DNA of 64,000 bases from G963667975 sp963677395 (GTDB lineage Bacteria; Bacteroidota; Bacteroidia; Bacteroidales; G963667975), in NCBI GenBank assembly GCA_963677395.2, contig OY781965.2, positions 186,001 through 250,000 on the forward strand. The letters are read 5' to 3'. Below are positions 44,428 to 53,303 of this stretch, one piece after another (position 1 is the first letter of the stretch; every line of letters begins with the position of its first letter). The position numbers and the translations under genes were made by a program. Below the pieces are notes generated by a model. That model was not told the origin of the DNA, made no database searches, and was given only the letters and a program-made list of their open reading frames with translations.

Positions 44428-45219
44428 TTATACCGGGAACCTCAGTATAAAGTGTTGTTTTAGAACCTCTTTCCTAAAAAAGAGTATTCCAAACTGATAC
44501 AGGTCAACACTAATCGTTACGGCAGGATGACTTTGAAGTACATTCCATGCCTCTTCCATCTCCTCCGACCAGTGAATATCGTCAAAGATGAGAATCGACT
44601 CCTCATTTACAAGAGGAAGAAAGAAATTGAAATAATCCAGCGTTGGCTTTTTCCGGTGGTTTCCATCCACATAAACAAATATTGGTTGTTTAATTTTATC
44701 TGTCAAACAGGAAAGATTTTCATCAAAAAGTCCCTTCATCAGGGAAATATTTGATACGTTTTCATGATCAAAAACAGACTGAGCAATTTTTGCCGTTTCT
44801 GCGCATCCTTCCAGCGTAAAAATCCTGGAATCAGGGCATGCTTTTGATAAATAAAGAGATCCTATCCCGAAGCAGGTTCCGAGTTCAATGATCGTTTCGG
44901 GTTGAAAATGGCGGGCAAGCCGGAATAAAAGCCGTCCATACAACTTTCCTTTGGTTGACATGCGCGCTATTTCCGCAACCTTTTTCTGCGTTTTTCCTGA
45001 ATCAGATATGCCTGCACCAAAATCAGAACGCTCCAGAGTGGCTTTGCTTTTCAACAATCCGGAACGGTATTTTTCAACCTCTTTATATTCATTCTTTACG
45101 CTAAAATCACGGATAACCTCATCAAAAAGCTGATACACAAACGGAGAGTGCACTCCATGGCGGGTTTGTGCATGAAGAAGATAATATAAAAGCGAATTAA
45201 TCTTTTTACGATGATTCAT
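44428..45219 (-). CDS. SAM-dependent O-methyltransferase-like protein
   Basis: The product (263 aa) has an N-terminal region LLYYLLHAQTRHGVHSPFVYQLF, conserved in a Bacteroidota methyltransferase group. It continues with the class I SAM motifs: IIELGTCFGIGSLYLSKACP (motif I), IFTLEGCAETAKIAQ, FVYVDGNHRKKPTLDYF and ILIFDDIHWSEEME. It probably methylates a small molecule or protein with SAM. The start at 45219 (MNHRKKINS) was preferred over 45264, which would overlap the divergent ubiA promoter. Substrate unknown. Confidence 0.85.
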   Translation of the reverse strand: MNHRKKINSLLYYLLHAQTRHGVHSPFVYQLFDEVIRDFSVKNEYKEVEKYRSGLLKSKATLERSDFGAGISDSGKTQKKVAEIARMSTKGKLYGRLLFRLARHFQPETIIELGTCFGIGSLYLSKACPDSRIFTLEGCAETAKIAQSVFDHENVSNISLMKGLFDENLSCLTDKIKQPIFVYVDGNHRKKPTLDYFNFFLPLVNEESILIFDDIHWSEEMEEAWNVLQSHPAVTISVDLYQFGILFFRKEVLKQHFILRFPV

Positions 45220-45251
45220 AAGTGCAATGTTAACCTTTTTTCGTGAATGCT

Positions 45252-45259
45252 TACCTTTG
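45252..45259 (+). promoter_or_regulatory. -7 box of the UbiA-type gene
   Basis: TACCTTTG lies 15 bp before the ATG at 45275 and so supports that start rather than the upstream one at 45227. The 5' leader would be about 8-10 nt. Confidence 0.65.
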
Positions 45260-45274
45260 CACAAAACGAATTCG

Positions 45275-46141
45275 ATGAGAAAAAGCCGGGTAGTTAAAAA
45301 TTACATGTCGCTGGTAAAATTCAGCCATACTTTGTTTGCAATGCCATTTGCGCTGGTTGGGTATTTTTTAGGAGCGGAGGTTGCCGGGTTTAGTATGAAG
45401 CTGTTGGGTTTGGTCGTTTTATGTATGGTTTTTGCCCGCAATGCAGCCATGGCTTTTAACAGATTCGTCGACAAAGAGTTTGACAAAGCAAATGAGCGTA
45501 CACAAAACAGAGAAATTCCTGCAGGAACCATCCACCCCAAGTCGGCTTTATTTTTTATCATCCTGAATTCAGTATTATTTATTCTCACAACCTGGTTTAT
45601 CAATTCTCTCTGCTTCTATCTGTCTCCTGTTGCACTTATCGTGATTTTAGGATATAGTTTCACCAAGCGCTTCACTGCTTTAAGCCATCTTGTACTTGGA
45701 CTCGGACTTTCGCTTGCTCCCATCGGTGCATATCTGGCAGCAACCGGAGAATTTGCCATTGTACCAATAATGCTTTCGATAATGGTACTGTTTTGGGTCA
45801 GCGGGTTCGACATCATTTATTCTCTTCAGGACGAATCTTTTGATAAATCAAACAAGTTATTTTCAATCCCTGCATATTTCGGAGCAAAACACGCACTTTG
45901 GGTTTCACGAATTTTTCACATTATTGCCGGTGCAATGTGCATTTCTATCATGCAGATTATACATCTTAAAGTTGCAGGAATAATCAGTTCTATTCTTTTT
46001 TTGAGTCTGCTTCTTTATCAGCACCTGCTCGTAAAACATGATGATCTTAAAAAAGTAAATCTTGCATTTTTCACCCTTAATGGTATTGCCAGCGTTTTAT
46101 ATGCAGGCGGCATTATTACCGATTTAATCTTCACGTTTTAG
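45275..46141 (+). CDS. UbiA family polyprenyltransferase
   Basis: The product (288 aa) is a multi-pass membrane protein with the two UbiA aspartate motifs: NAAMAFNRFVDKEFDKANERTQNREIPAG and DIIYSLQDESFDKSNKLFS. It attaches a polyprenyl chain to an aromatic acid. In Bacteroidota this group is often annotated as 4-hydroxybenzoate polyprenyltransferase, but ubiquinone is absent there, so a menaquinone-related (MqnP-like) or other role is more likely. The start at 45275 follows a -7 box directly. It is divergent from the methyltransferase gene. Confidence 0.9.
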   Translation: MRKSRVVKNYMSLVKFSHTLFAMPFALVGYFLGAEVAGFSMKLLGLVVLCMVFARNAAMAFNRFVDKEFDKANERTQNREIPAGTIHPKSALFFIILNSVLFILTTWFINSLCFYLSPVALIVILGYSFTKRFTALSHLVLGLGLSLAPIGAYLAATGEFAIVPIMLSIMVLFWVSGFDIIYSLQDESFDKSNKLFSIPAYFGAKHALWVSRIFHIIAGAMCISIMQIIHLKVAGIISSILFLSLLLYQHLLVKHDDLKKVNLAFFTLNGIASVLYAGGIITDLIFTF

Positions 46142-46223
46142 ACAAAAGGGAAGAATTCTCCTTATTAACTTCGTCCGAACCTCAGATTTTCTGTACTTTC
46201 GTATCTGATTAACGTGATTATTC

Positions 46224-47771
46224 ATGAAAATTGACGTGAAACCGATTCTCTCATTTCTCACAATACTTTGTATTTCATTTACTTTCTCAAGTCTGAATGC
46301 TCAAAATCGGTTTATCGCCGATAGCAAGGTTAAGGATGCATTTTACGATTTATATAATTTCCGGTTTTCAGAAACACAGGCATATATCCAAAACGAGAAA
46401 AAAGCACATCCTGACAATCTGTTTCCCTATTTTCTGGAAGAATATATCGCGTTTATCAAAGCAGCGGTAGGACAAAGCAGTACAGAAACAGATGCTTATT
46501 TTGATGTTCGGGATAAGGCTCTGGATAAAATAGAAGAGAATAAATTCAAATCGCCCTGGAATAGATACGTTTTATCGGAAATTCATTTGCACAGTGCCTT
46601 TGTCCGTCTAATGGGGGCTGAAGATATCTCCTCTGTTTTTCAACTCCTTAAAGCTGGGTTTGAAGTAAAAAAAGGGCATAGTTTATTGATTGAAAATCAA
46701 AAGATGTTCCCCTCTTTTTATCCGAATTTTAAAAATCTGGGACTCCTTCATGCTGCTATTGATGTTGTTCCGGATCAATGGAAAGGAATTGCAAAATCGC
46801 TTACGTTCAAAGGTACAATCAGGCAAGGCACTACCGAGATAGAAACCGCATGGAATGCTTCACTGAAAGAAAATTCCTATTCATTTCTTCAACCCGAGCT
46901 ATTGTTGTACAAAAGCATTTTATCAATTACCCTTTTGTCTGATAAAGAGAAAACCCGCGAAAATCTTCAAAATTTCAAAAGTATTGACAATGCTCAAAAT
47001 TTGGCAACATCGCCAATTTTTATTTATGCAAAAGCACGATCATACATCTACATTGGGCAAACGGACAACGCGATCAAAGTTCTGACGAGCAAAAGCGATT
47101 CTCCGGGTGTGTATCCATTTCACTATCTGAACTATATGCTTGGTTTGGCAAAGCTAACCCGTCTCGACAAAGATGCTTATACCTGGTTTTTTGTTTTTTT
47201 ACAGCACTTTAAAGGTGATTCTTATAAAAAAGCCTCAATGCAGAAAATTGCATGGTTTTATCTTTTAGATCAGGATGAAGGAAAGTACAGAGAGTATATG
47301 AGCCGGATTCAGACAATTGGGAATGATAAAGTTGACGAAGACAAACAGGCCATCAAAGAATCACAAAAAAAGGAACTTCCCAATCTTTGGTTATTAAAAG
47401 CACGATTACTGTCGGATGGCGGGTATTACGAGCGTGCTCTGGAATATCTGAAAGCGGCAGAAGATCACCTGCGTACCCGGAAAGACACACTGGAGCTAAC
47501 CTATCGTTATGGCCGCATCTACCATGAATGGGGAAGGCTTACCGAGGCTATTCCCTATTACGAGCGAACACTGGGAACAGGAGCTGATACTCCGTGGTAT
47601 TTTGCAGCCAATGCAGCTCTTCATCTGGGATTGGTTTACGAAAAACTGGATAAGCCAGCCAAAGCCCGTTACTTTTTCACAAAATGCCTTTCGTTAAATC
47701 CGGATGAATATAAAAATGGCATCCACCAGAAAGCGAAAGCCGGATTACAGCGTGTGAAAGAACAACAATAA
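46224..47771 (+). CDS. Secreted tetratricopeptide-repeat protein
   Basis: The 515-residue protein has a signal peptide (cut near SLNAQ). The body is helical. The C-terminal third has clear TPR units (GGYYERALEYLKAAEDHL, YGRIYHEWGRLTEAIPYYER, LGLVYEKLDKPAKARYFF). It is probably periplasmic or outer-membrane-associated and acts as a protein-interaction scaffold. No other domain was found. A -7-like box (TACTTTCG) lies 23 bp before the start. Partner unknown. Confidence 0.85.
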   Translation: MKIDVKPILSFLTILCISFTFSSLNAQNRFIADSKVKDAFYDLYNFRFSETQAYIQNEKKAHPDNLFPYFLEEYIAFIKAAVGQSSTETDAYFDVRDKALDKIEENKFKSPWNRYVLSEIHLHSAFVRLMGAEDISSVFQLLKAGFEVKKGHSLLIENQKMFPSFYPNFKNLGLLHAAIDVVPDQWKGIAKSLTFKGTIRQGTTEIETAWNASLKENSYSFLQPELLLYKSILSITLLSDKEKTRENLQNFKSIDNAQNLATSPIFIYAKARSYIYIGQTDNAIKVLTSKSDSPGVYPFHYLNYMLGLAKLTRLDKDAYTWFFVFLQHFKGDSYKKASMQKIAWFYLLDQDEGKYREYMSRIQTIGNDKVDEDKQAIKESQKKELPNLWLLKARLLSDGGYYERALEYLKAAEDHLRTRKDTLELTYRYGRIYHEWGRLTEAIPYYERTLGTGADTPWYFAANAALHLGLVYEKLDKPAKARYFFTKCLSLNPDEYKNGIHQKAKAGLQRVKEQQ

Positions 47772-47845
47772 ATTTACAGTAAAACAAAGATTCCTTTACA
47801 TCTGCTTTGTTTTCATCTCGTTTCTTTGCAGAAAAGAAACAGTAG

Positions 47846-48130
47846 ATGAAACTTAGAAGCACATTGATTCATTTAACTGTACTCAGCATTTTGCTGATTA
47901 CAGGTTCTCAGCTAATGGTTTGCATAGCTTTATTTGCAGGGTATGAATCTGTAAATATGAATCCTGCTCATTACTTTCTGCTGGCGTTAAGAATAGCCCT
48001 TCTTCTTATCCCTATTTACAGTTTGTTCTTATTTTCCTTCATTGGAATCCAGTTTCTATTACAGGTCATAAGCTTACGGATCAGCCGGAAAACCAAAAAT
48101 AAGAACAGGCTTTCACTTTCTCTTTCATAA
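47846..48130 (+). CDS. Small two-helix membrane protein, hypothetical
   Basis: The 94-residue frame encodes two or three hydrophobic helices (LIHLTVLSILLITGSQLMVC, YFLLALRIALLLIPIYSLFL, LFSFIGIQFLLQVIS) and a basic tail. TTCTTTGC lies about 15 bp before the ATG and could be a -7 box. No family is recognised. It is called because the hydrophobic pattern is regular and the frame follows the TPR gene by 74 bp. Confidence 0.5.
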   Translation: MKLRSTLIHLTVLSILLITGSQLMVCIALFAGYESVNMNPAHYFLLALRIALLLIPIYSLFLFSFIGIQFLLQVISLRISRKTKNKNRLSLSLS

Positions 48131-48290
48131 AAAGAAAGCAAGGGAGGGTATTGCGATTGCGAAATCCTTATGAATACCCAGTAATGCTAACGTTTACCTG
48201 TATGTGACGTAGCTGACTGCGGGCTACTTTCCTGTCAGGCCGAGATGAAGTGAATGCGGGAGATTAACCTACAATTACCCACAAAACCGG
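48131..48290. other. Left boundary of the accessory island
   Basis: 160 bp. It contains GCTAACGTTTAC (48187 on), which matches the outer end of the attC-like repeat at 51587 (GCTAACGTTCCC). It therefore may be the outer half of another such element. No gene was seen. Confidence 0.4.
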
Positions 48291-49424
48291 CTATGACATA
48301 TACAGATTGTTACCGCCTGGCATTTCTTTTAATTCATAATTTGTACTTCGTCCTCCACTTGCTTCTTTCTGTAAGATATTTTTCTTTATTAAATCCTGAA
48401 TATCTCTAAGAGCTGTATCTTGGGAGCATTTATTAATTTTTCCCCACTTTGAAGTTGTTAACTTTCCATCAAATCCATCAAGTAATCGATTAATTATCTT
48501 TTGCTGCCTCTCATTAAAAATCGTTTTAGAATGTAACTTCCAAAACTCAGCCTTATAAAGTATTTTCGACAAAGTCTCTTCTGTAGAATCAATTGCATTA
48601 ATTAAACATTGCAAAAACCATAATATCCATTCTGTGATATCAGAGTTTCCTTTTTGAACTTTTTCAAGTTTCTCATAATAGTCTTTTCTTTCAACTCTAA
48701 TTTGAGCAGACATACTATAAAATCGCCTAACACTTTTATCCGAACGAGCTAATGTCATATCGGTGATTGCTCTTGTTATTCTACCATTTCCATCGTCAAA
48801 AGGATGAATTGACACAAACCATAAATGAGCAATAGCAGCTTTAAGAACCAAATCTATTTCATGCTCGTTTTCAAACCAGTTTAAGAATTTTTCCATTTCA
48901 AATTCAATTCTATCAGAATCGGGGGCTTGATAGTGAACTTTTTCTTTTCCCATCGGTCCTGATACAACCTGCATTGACCCTGTTGTGTCTTTTCGCCAAT
49001 CAGCAACGGTAATTTTATAAAGATTACTCCATCCTGATGGAAACAAAGCGGCATGCCAACCAAATAATCTATCTTTTGTCAGAGGTAAATTATATCGTTG
49101 CGTAGCGTCAAGCATCATTTCAACTACTCCTTCAACATAACGTTCTGATTCCACTGAACCGGCAATATCAATTCCTAATCGTCTTGCAATTGATGAACGA
49201 ACCTGTTCTACTTCAAGGAATTCTCCTTCAATTTCAGATGATTTAATTACGTCTAATGTCAGTGTATTTAAGACTGCTTCATTTTGTAAGTCAAATCCAA
49301 GTGATTCCATTTTCCCAAGAAGCCTGCCTTGTTGATTTCTAGCTTCACCAAGTTTTATCATCACTTTTTTGTTGTCCCAAGTGAAGTCAGTCCAGTTCTC
49401 TCTTTCGTGTAAATAAATTTTCAT
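48291..49424 (-). CDS. Fic family protein with N-terminal DUF4172 and C-terminal winged helix
   Basis: The protein begins with MKIYLHERENWTDFTWD (DUF4172). It has the inhibitory motif SSEIEGE at residues 62-68, the Fic core HPFDDGNGR at 207-215, and a C-terminal helix-turn-helix region. Fic enzymes transfer AMP (or another nucleotide part) from ATP to target proteins; the N-terminal Ser-x-x-x-Glu motif keeps the enzyme inactive until released. The catalytic histidine is present. Start at 49424 follows the DUF4172 pattern; earlier in-frame ATGs exist at 49433 and 49445. It lies in the accessory island beside CBASS-like genes and could be a toxin or regulator; this is inference. Confidence 0.92.
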   Translation of the reverse strand: MKIYLHERENWTDFTWDNKKVMIKLGEARNQQGRLLGKMESLGFDLQNEAVLNTLTLDVIKSSEIEGEFLEVEQVRSSIARRLGIDIAGSVESERYVEGVVEMMLDATQRYNLPLTKDRLFGWHAALFPSGWSNLYKITVADWRKDTTGSMQVVSGPMGKEKVHYQAPDSDRIEFEMEKFLNWFENEHEIDLVLKAAIAHLWFVSIHPFDDGNGRITRAITDMTLARSDKSVRRFYSMSAQIRVERKDYYEKLEKVQKGNSDITEWILWFLQCLINAIDSTEETLSKILYKAEFWKLHSKTIFNERQQKIINRLLDGFDGKLTTSKWGKINKCSQDTALRDIQDLIKKNILQKEASGGRSTNYELKEMPGGNNLYMS

Positions 49425-49545
49425 TCTCCGCATTTTATGCGACAAATATACGGCTTATTCACCGCAAATGGTATTTTCTCCGCAAAATATGCCCAGATTA
49501 TGCCGATTAATCTCCTCATTTCGCTGTTTTCATGCTTGGCGGGAA

Positions 49546-49661
49546 CGACAGTCTGTCTAAAAACCTCAAATTTACAAATATAATATTGGATACCTGATGG
49601 GATTAAATTACAAATACTCAATTCTCAGAAGGATATTATTTAGTTTTTAGACAGTCTGACG
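49546..49661. repeat. MITE-like element with terminal inverted repeats
   Basis: CGACAGTCTGTCTAAAAACC at the left and the complement of CGTCAGACTGTCTAAAAACT at the right match at 17 of 20 positions. The interior is AT-rich and noncoding. The ends resemble those at 30480-30567 (GTCTAAAAA). It abuts the attC-like repeat that begins at 49656. Confidence 0.6.
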
Positions 49662-49783
49662 TTTTGCAGCTACACGCAGGTGGGGAATTTTAGCACTGAA
49701 CTTCATTAAAAGTACAGAACTTTGATTTAGCACTTCACTTTCATAGAAGCACTGAGCCCCCACTTGCGTGTAGCTGCTGTCAG
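49656..49783. repeat. attC-like imperfect inverted repeat 1
   Basis: The 20-bp arms GCAGCTACACGCAGGTGGGG (49666-49685) and its complement (49758-49777) differ at one base and enclose 72 bp. A further CTGAC/GTCAG pair closes the ends after an unpaired bulge on one side. This long stem with bulge is the architecture of integron attC sites. The canonical RYYYAAC/GTTRRRY ends are not clear here. Confidence 0.6.
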
Positions 49784-49789
49784 CAGAGG

Positions 49790-50566
49790 TTATTTTAGGT
49801 TGTATTGTTCTTTCAATTTCTCCCATTGTTCAGACAAATATGAATTAAATTTATTGTATAGTGATTCACTTATCAATAAGTTAAATGTCGAGATTGTTGT
49901 TTCATAATTTAGAACTGTCAGGATAATTTCAGGCTCTTTTTTAGAAGTAATTTCTTCTTCTTTCAAATCATTATAAAGTCGGCAAAAACTGTCGAGAATA
50001 TTTTTTACTCTTAGACAAAAAACGGAATGATTTACAGCATCTGAAATTAAGTAAATTGGCAAAGTCAGTTGTAGAACCATCGTTAAAACAGTATTGTAAC
50101 CTTGAACTGCAAGCGTTAAAATTATTACGGCAACAATTAGATTTATTATCCATTTCTCTTTAAGCCCCTTGATTGCCAAATTATAGGTAAAATAACAACT
50201 CTCAAAGCTGTTAGCTCCCATTCTTAAAATACCATTTTCAATAGTGTCATTATTATAATACTTGTTTGATTTATTTGAAGAATAGTTTGTACCAAATGAA
50301 TTGTCTACAAAGTCTGAGCGTTTGTCAAACGAAGTCTGGAAAATTATGTAATTAACTGCAAACTTGAGAAGAGCAAATAAAACAATTACAACAGTATTTC
50401 CATTGCTTAGAATTTCCGCCCACTCTTTAAGGCTATCAACATATTTGTTAATTATAAAATTAAGTAGAGTTAAGACAGCTGACAAAATCAGAATTTTGAA
50501 TGCTATCGAATCAATTTTCTTTGCAAGATTAAATGATTCTCGTAATGGGTTGTAATATTCATTCAT
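49790..50566 (-). CDS. Multi-pass membrane protein, probable CBASS effector
   Basis: The product (258 aa from 50566) has four hydrophobic segments (about residues 20-41, 57-77 and a pair at 140-180) and a soluble C-terminal region rich in Glu/Lys. The gene overlaps the end of the CD-NTase-like gene by 8 bases (ATG at 50566, stop of the other at 50559), so the two are translationally coupled. Pairing of a CD-NTase with a membrane protein is the standard type I CBASS layout, where the effector opens pores in the inner membrane on sensing a cyclic nucleotide. I do not recognise the membrane family with certainty; it is compatible with 4TM effectors. Confidence 0.7.
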   Translation of the reverse strand: MNEYYNPLRESFNLAKKIDSIAFKILILSAVLTLLNFIINKYVDSLKEWAEILSNGNTVVIVLFALLKFAVNYIIFQTSFDKRSDFVDNSFGTNYSSNKSNKYYNNDTIENGILRMGANSFESCYFTYNLAIKGLKEKWIINLIVAVIILTLAVQGYNTVLTMVLQLTLPIYLISDAVNHSVFCLRVKNILDSFCRLYNDLKEEEITSKKEPEIILTVLNYETTISTFNLLISESLYNKFNSYLSEQWEKLKEQYNLK

Positions 50567-51551
50567 AGGAAGGAAATTTATCTCCAAAAATTATTTGCCA
50601 ATTTTCGATCGCCTTTTCTTGGTTCTTTTTTTCAATTTCAAAATCAAGAGCAATCCTTGCAGTGTCATAGCAATCTTTGGCTTTGTTTGAAATTCTATCC
50701 CTTTGTTCACTTGTAAGATTGTTTATATTGCCTTGGATTCCTTTTGGGTCTTGAACATCATAACGAATGTTAGAATACAAATAGTAAAAGAAATCTTTGA
50801 TATTAATATCATTAAAATCGTTCTGACTTCCCTTTGATTTTACGAAGTTCAACACAAGGACTTCAAATAGGTATGAGCCAAGTTTCGGACTTGTAAAATT
50901 AGCATTCCAATATTTTAAAGTCCTAACTAATTGATACACTTTCCCACCATAATTCTGATTTGTATCCTTGATATTATCTTGGTCTTTGATTGGATTTGAA
51001 GCCTTCCAATTTCCACTTCCGTCTGGAATAAGATAAAAGTTATTTACGGTGTAGAAGCAAGGTACAATGTCGAAACTCCAAGTATATGATACCAAATTGA
51101 GTACAGCCGCTTCTTGGTTTCTTTTAATGTCAGCGTTTGAATATTGAGGAACAGTTTCTAACGCTTTCACCAACTTGTTAACTACTTTTATTGAATTTAG
51201 AGTGTTGTCGTCATTTGAAAGTTTTTTTAAGCTGTCAATTGAGTTCTCTGTATGAATGTAAAACTTTTTGTTGTCATAATTGTCAATTTGATAATAAGCA
51301 TTTCCCGCTCCTAGACAATACATAAGGTCAATGTCGTCAAGTGGTCTTATTTTGGTGTTTCTAGCGAAGGAACCAAATTTTATATGCTTTTCAGGATAGT
51401 CATTTGGGAAATCTTCAACATTTTCAGGAAAAGCCAATAGTTGCGTAATTAACCAATCTCGACTGCTTCTTGCATTGTCAGTGTTTTCCATGATAAGGTT
51501 GACTACATCTTTATTAAATTCTTCAAAAGCTTGATTAACACTTTTTGCCAT
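50559..51551 (-). CDS. CD-NTase-like nucleotidyltransferase (probable CBASS synthase)
   Basis: The 330-residue protein has the Pol-beta nucleotidyltransferase core: GS at residues 60-61 in FGSFARNTKIRP, the metal-binding DDID at 72-75 and the third aspartate at 161 in WSFDIVPCF. The following domain (SYLFEVLVLNF, then YDVQDPKGIQGN) fits the SMODS/CD-NTase group. It should make a cyclic oligonucleotide from NTPs in response to phage infection. All catalytic residues are present. It is 8 nt overlapping with its membrane partner. Which nucleotide it makes is not visible. Confidence 0.82.
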   Translation of the reverse strand: MAKSVNQAFEEFNKDVVNLIMENTDNARSSRDWLITQLLAFPENVEDFPNDYPEKHIKFGSFARNTKIRPLDDIDLMYCLGAGNAYYQIDNYDNKKFYIHTENSIDSLKKLSNDDNTLNSIKVVNKLVKALETVPQYSNADIKRNQEAAVLNLVSYTWSFDIVPCFYTVNNFYLIPDGSGNWKASNPIKDQDNIKDTNQNYGGKVYQLVRTLKYWNANFTSPKLGSYLFEVLVLNFVKSKGSQNDFNDINIKDFFYYLYSNIRYDVQDPKGIQGNINNLTSEQRDRISNKAKDCYDTARIALDFEIEKKNQEKAIENWQIIFGDKFPSYE

Positions 51552-51586
51552 ATTATTCTTGTGTTTGTCGGTTTTTTATAATCTCT

Positions 51587-51716
51587 GCTAACGTTCCCAC
51601 GCTTGGCGCAGTGGGGGATTTTGAAAAACTAAATTGTCTGCCAGCACGAATTTACAATAGAAGCACAAACTTTCAATGAAGATATTAGCCCCCATTGCGC
51701 CAAACGTGTGTTGTGC
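51587..51716. repeat. attC-like imperfect inverted repeat 2
   Basis: CACGCTTGGCGCAGTGGGGG (51598-51617) and the complement of CACGTTTGGCGCAATGGGGG (51689-51708) match at 18 of 20 bases around 71 bp. Outer ends are GCTAAC and GTTGTGC, which approximate attC R boxes. It lies exactly between the CD-NTase-like and TIR genes. Confidence 0.65.
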
Positions 51717-51792
51717 GTTCGTTCTTCTTTTCGTCCGAAGGTCTGCTCTGTCAAATTAGTGAATATGTTCCCTATTTGTCTGTCCATTTTTA

Positions 51793-53250
51793 TTATTTCA
51801 TTGTGCACATTTCGTCAACTCTTAGACCCGCTTTAATATTCGGTATCCGGTAATTGAAGTCATTGATTTTGTCCCGCCCTGATTTAACAATCTCGTCAAT
51901 CTTAGTTACCAACTCTTCTTTTGTCTGAACACCGAAAAGAACTTTGACTTTATTAAAGTATCTCTCCGAAATTGTTTTTGATAACACCCTTAGCTTATAA
52001 AAGCGATAACAACTTGTCTCTGGAAACCAGTATCCGCCATAATAAGAAAGGTTGTTTGGAAACAGTAAAGAAATGTAATAGAGTAACACATCAGCTTCTA
52101 TTAAAATTTCAAAGTTGTATTTCTCTGTTGCTCTTTGTTTTATTGTATCTGCTGTAACACTTACGCGATTTAGTTGAAGTTTTTTATTTCTGTGTTCGTT
52201 TAAACTTGAAACATAATGTCTGAATTCTGAAAAGGTTGCAGGAATGATTTCCCCACTTCTCTTTTTGTCAATGATGAAAGGTGTCTGAAGTATAAAAGCT
52301 AACTCAACAAATCGTTCCTTTTCCAACATGATTGCAGTAAAAGTCAAAAACAATTCATAGAAAAAGAATTTGTAATTGTCAGATTTTAGGTAGCCAAAGG
52401 TGTTTGATGGGTAATCATACTCGTCTTTGTTGACAGAGTAGTTTAGAAGCTTCTCAAAGAAAGAGTGTAATTGATCGTGGTCAAGTGTTATTGAGTTAGA
52501 GAGGTAAACCTCCATGAAACTTATGAAGTCATCACGAAGAACTTTCATGTCCTCAATTTTCTTTAAAATTACTTCGTCAAAATTTGCTTGGTTTAAATCC
52601 TTTTCATCAATTGAAAAACTTGTCAATGCACCTATGAAAGTGTCAAGATAGTCTTGAATATAAAGTTGCGTATTCTTTTTCTCGTTCAGTAAAGCATTTT
52701 TAATTGTCGCTACTTTATGTGCTGTTGGCAAAAAGATTGGTTCGTCAGATTGCAGAAATGCAGGGATAGTTCCTAATGGCGGTCTCTTTGAAATTGGTTT
52801 GTCAAATATGTTTCTGAGTAACTGCTCATAGTTATCCTCATAAACATCGTCAGAACTTAGGTCAATAAAAATCCTACTTTTTACAAATGTCGGAACACAA
52901 GGCTTGTTCTCTTCGTCATATTCAAATATGATTGGGATAAATTTTGTTTGTTCTGCTTTGGTGTATATTTCATCTGATACAATTAAACTCTCAATTCCAA
53001 CTCCCCCTTTCTTAGAATTTGCTTTGTCAGCATATTCTTTATTACAGATAAGCAGAACTCTTTTTACTTCTGGGTTATTTACCATTTGCTCCATAAAAAG
53101 ATATTTGTCTTGACCTTCTTTCAAGTCCCAATCGTCAAGAATTACATGAACAAAGTCAGCAGATAGTCTTTCCGCAAGCTGCAATACCTTTTGTTTGTTA
53201 TGTGTCGGTTTCCAACTGTATGAGATAAATATTTTAGGTGGTGTCGTCAT
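51793..53250 (-). CDS. TIR/SEFIR-domain protein with unknown C-terminal region
   Basis: The 485-residue protein begins with a TIR-like (SEFIR/TIR_2) domain: KIFISYSWKPTHNKQKVLQL, VILDDWDLKEGQDKYLFME, VLLICNKEYADKANSKKGG and VGIESLIVSDEIY with a candidate catalytic glutamate at residue 87. The next about 320 residues (from IPAFL) are helical and unknown; they may be a sensor. Bacterial TIR proteins cleave NAD+ or make signalling nucleotides in anti-phage defence. The gene is a single-gene unit bounded by attC-like repeats (51587 and 53272) and lies beside the CBASS-like pair. Domain call is firm; defence role is inferred from family and location. Confidence 0.85.
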   Translation of the reverse strand: MTTPPKIFISYSWKPTHNKQKVLQLAERLSADFVHVILDDWDLKEGQDKYLFMEQMVNNPEVKRVLLICNKEYADKANSKKGGVGIESLIVSDEIYTKAEQTKFIPIIFEYDEENKPCVPTFVKSRIFIDLSSDDVYEDNYEQLLRNIFDKPISKRPPLGTIPAFLQSDEPIFLPTAHKVATIKNALLNEKKNTQLYIQDYLDTFIGALTSFSIDEKDLNQANFDEVILKKIEDMKVLRDDFISFMEVYLSNSITLDHDQLHSFFEKLLNYSVNKDEYDYPSNTFGYLKSDNYKFFFYELFLTFTAIMLEKERFVELAFILQTPFIIDKKRSGEIIPATFSEFRHYVSSLNEHRNKKLQLNRVSVTADTIKQRATEKYNFEILIEADVLLYYISLLFPNNLSYYGGYWFPETSCYRFYKLRVLSKTISERYFNKVKVLFGVQTKEELVTKIDEIVKSGRDKINDFNYRIPNIKAGLRVDEMCTMK

Positions 53251-53271
53251 TTATTTAGTCCTTTATTTTAT

Positions 53272-53303
53272 GTTAGCACTGCCGTCATAGAATGACGCAC
53301 AAC
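53272..53303. repeat. Short attC-like hairpin 3
   Basis: GTTAGCACTG and GCACAAC flank a perfect CGTCAT/ATGACG stem. Its ends (GTTAGCA, GCACAAC) are the reverse complements of those of repeat 2. It lies just upstream of the TIR gene, where a cassette boundary is expected. Confidence 0.5.
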
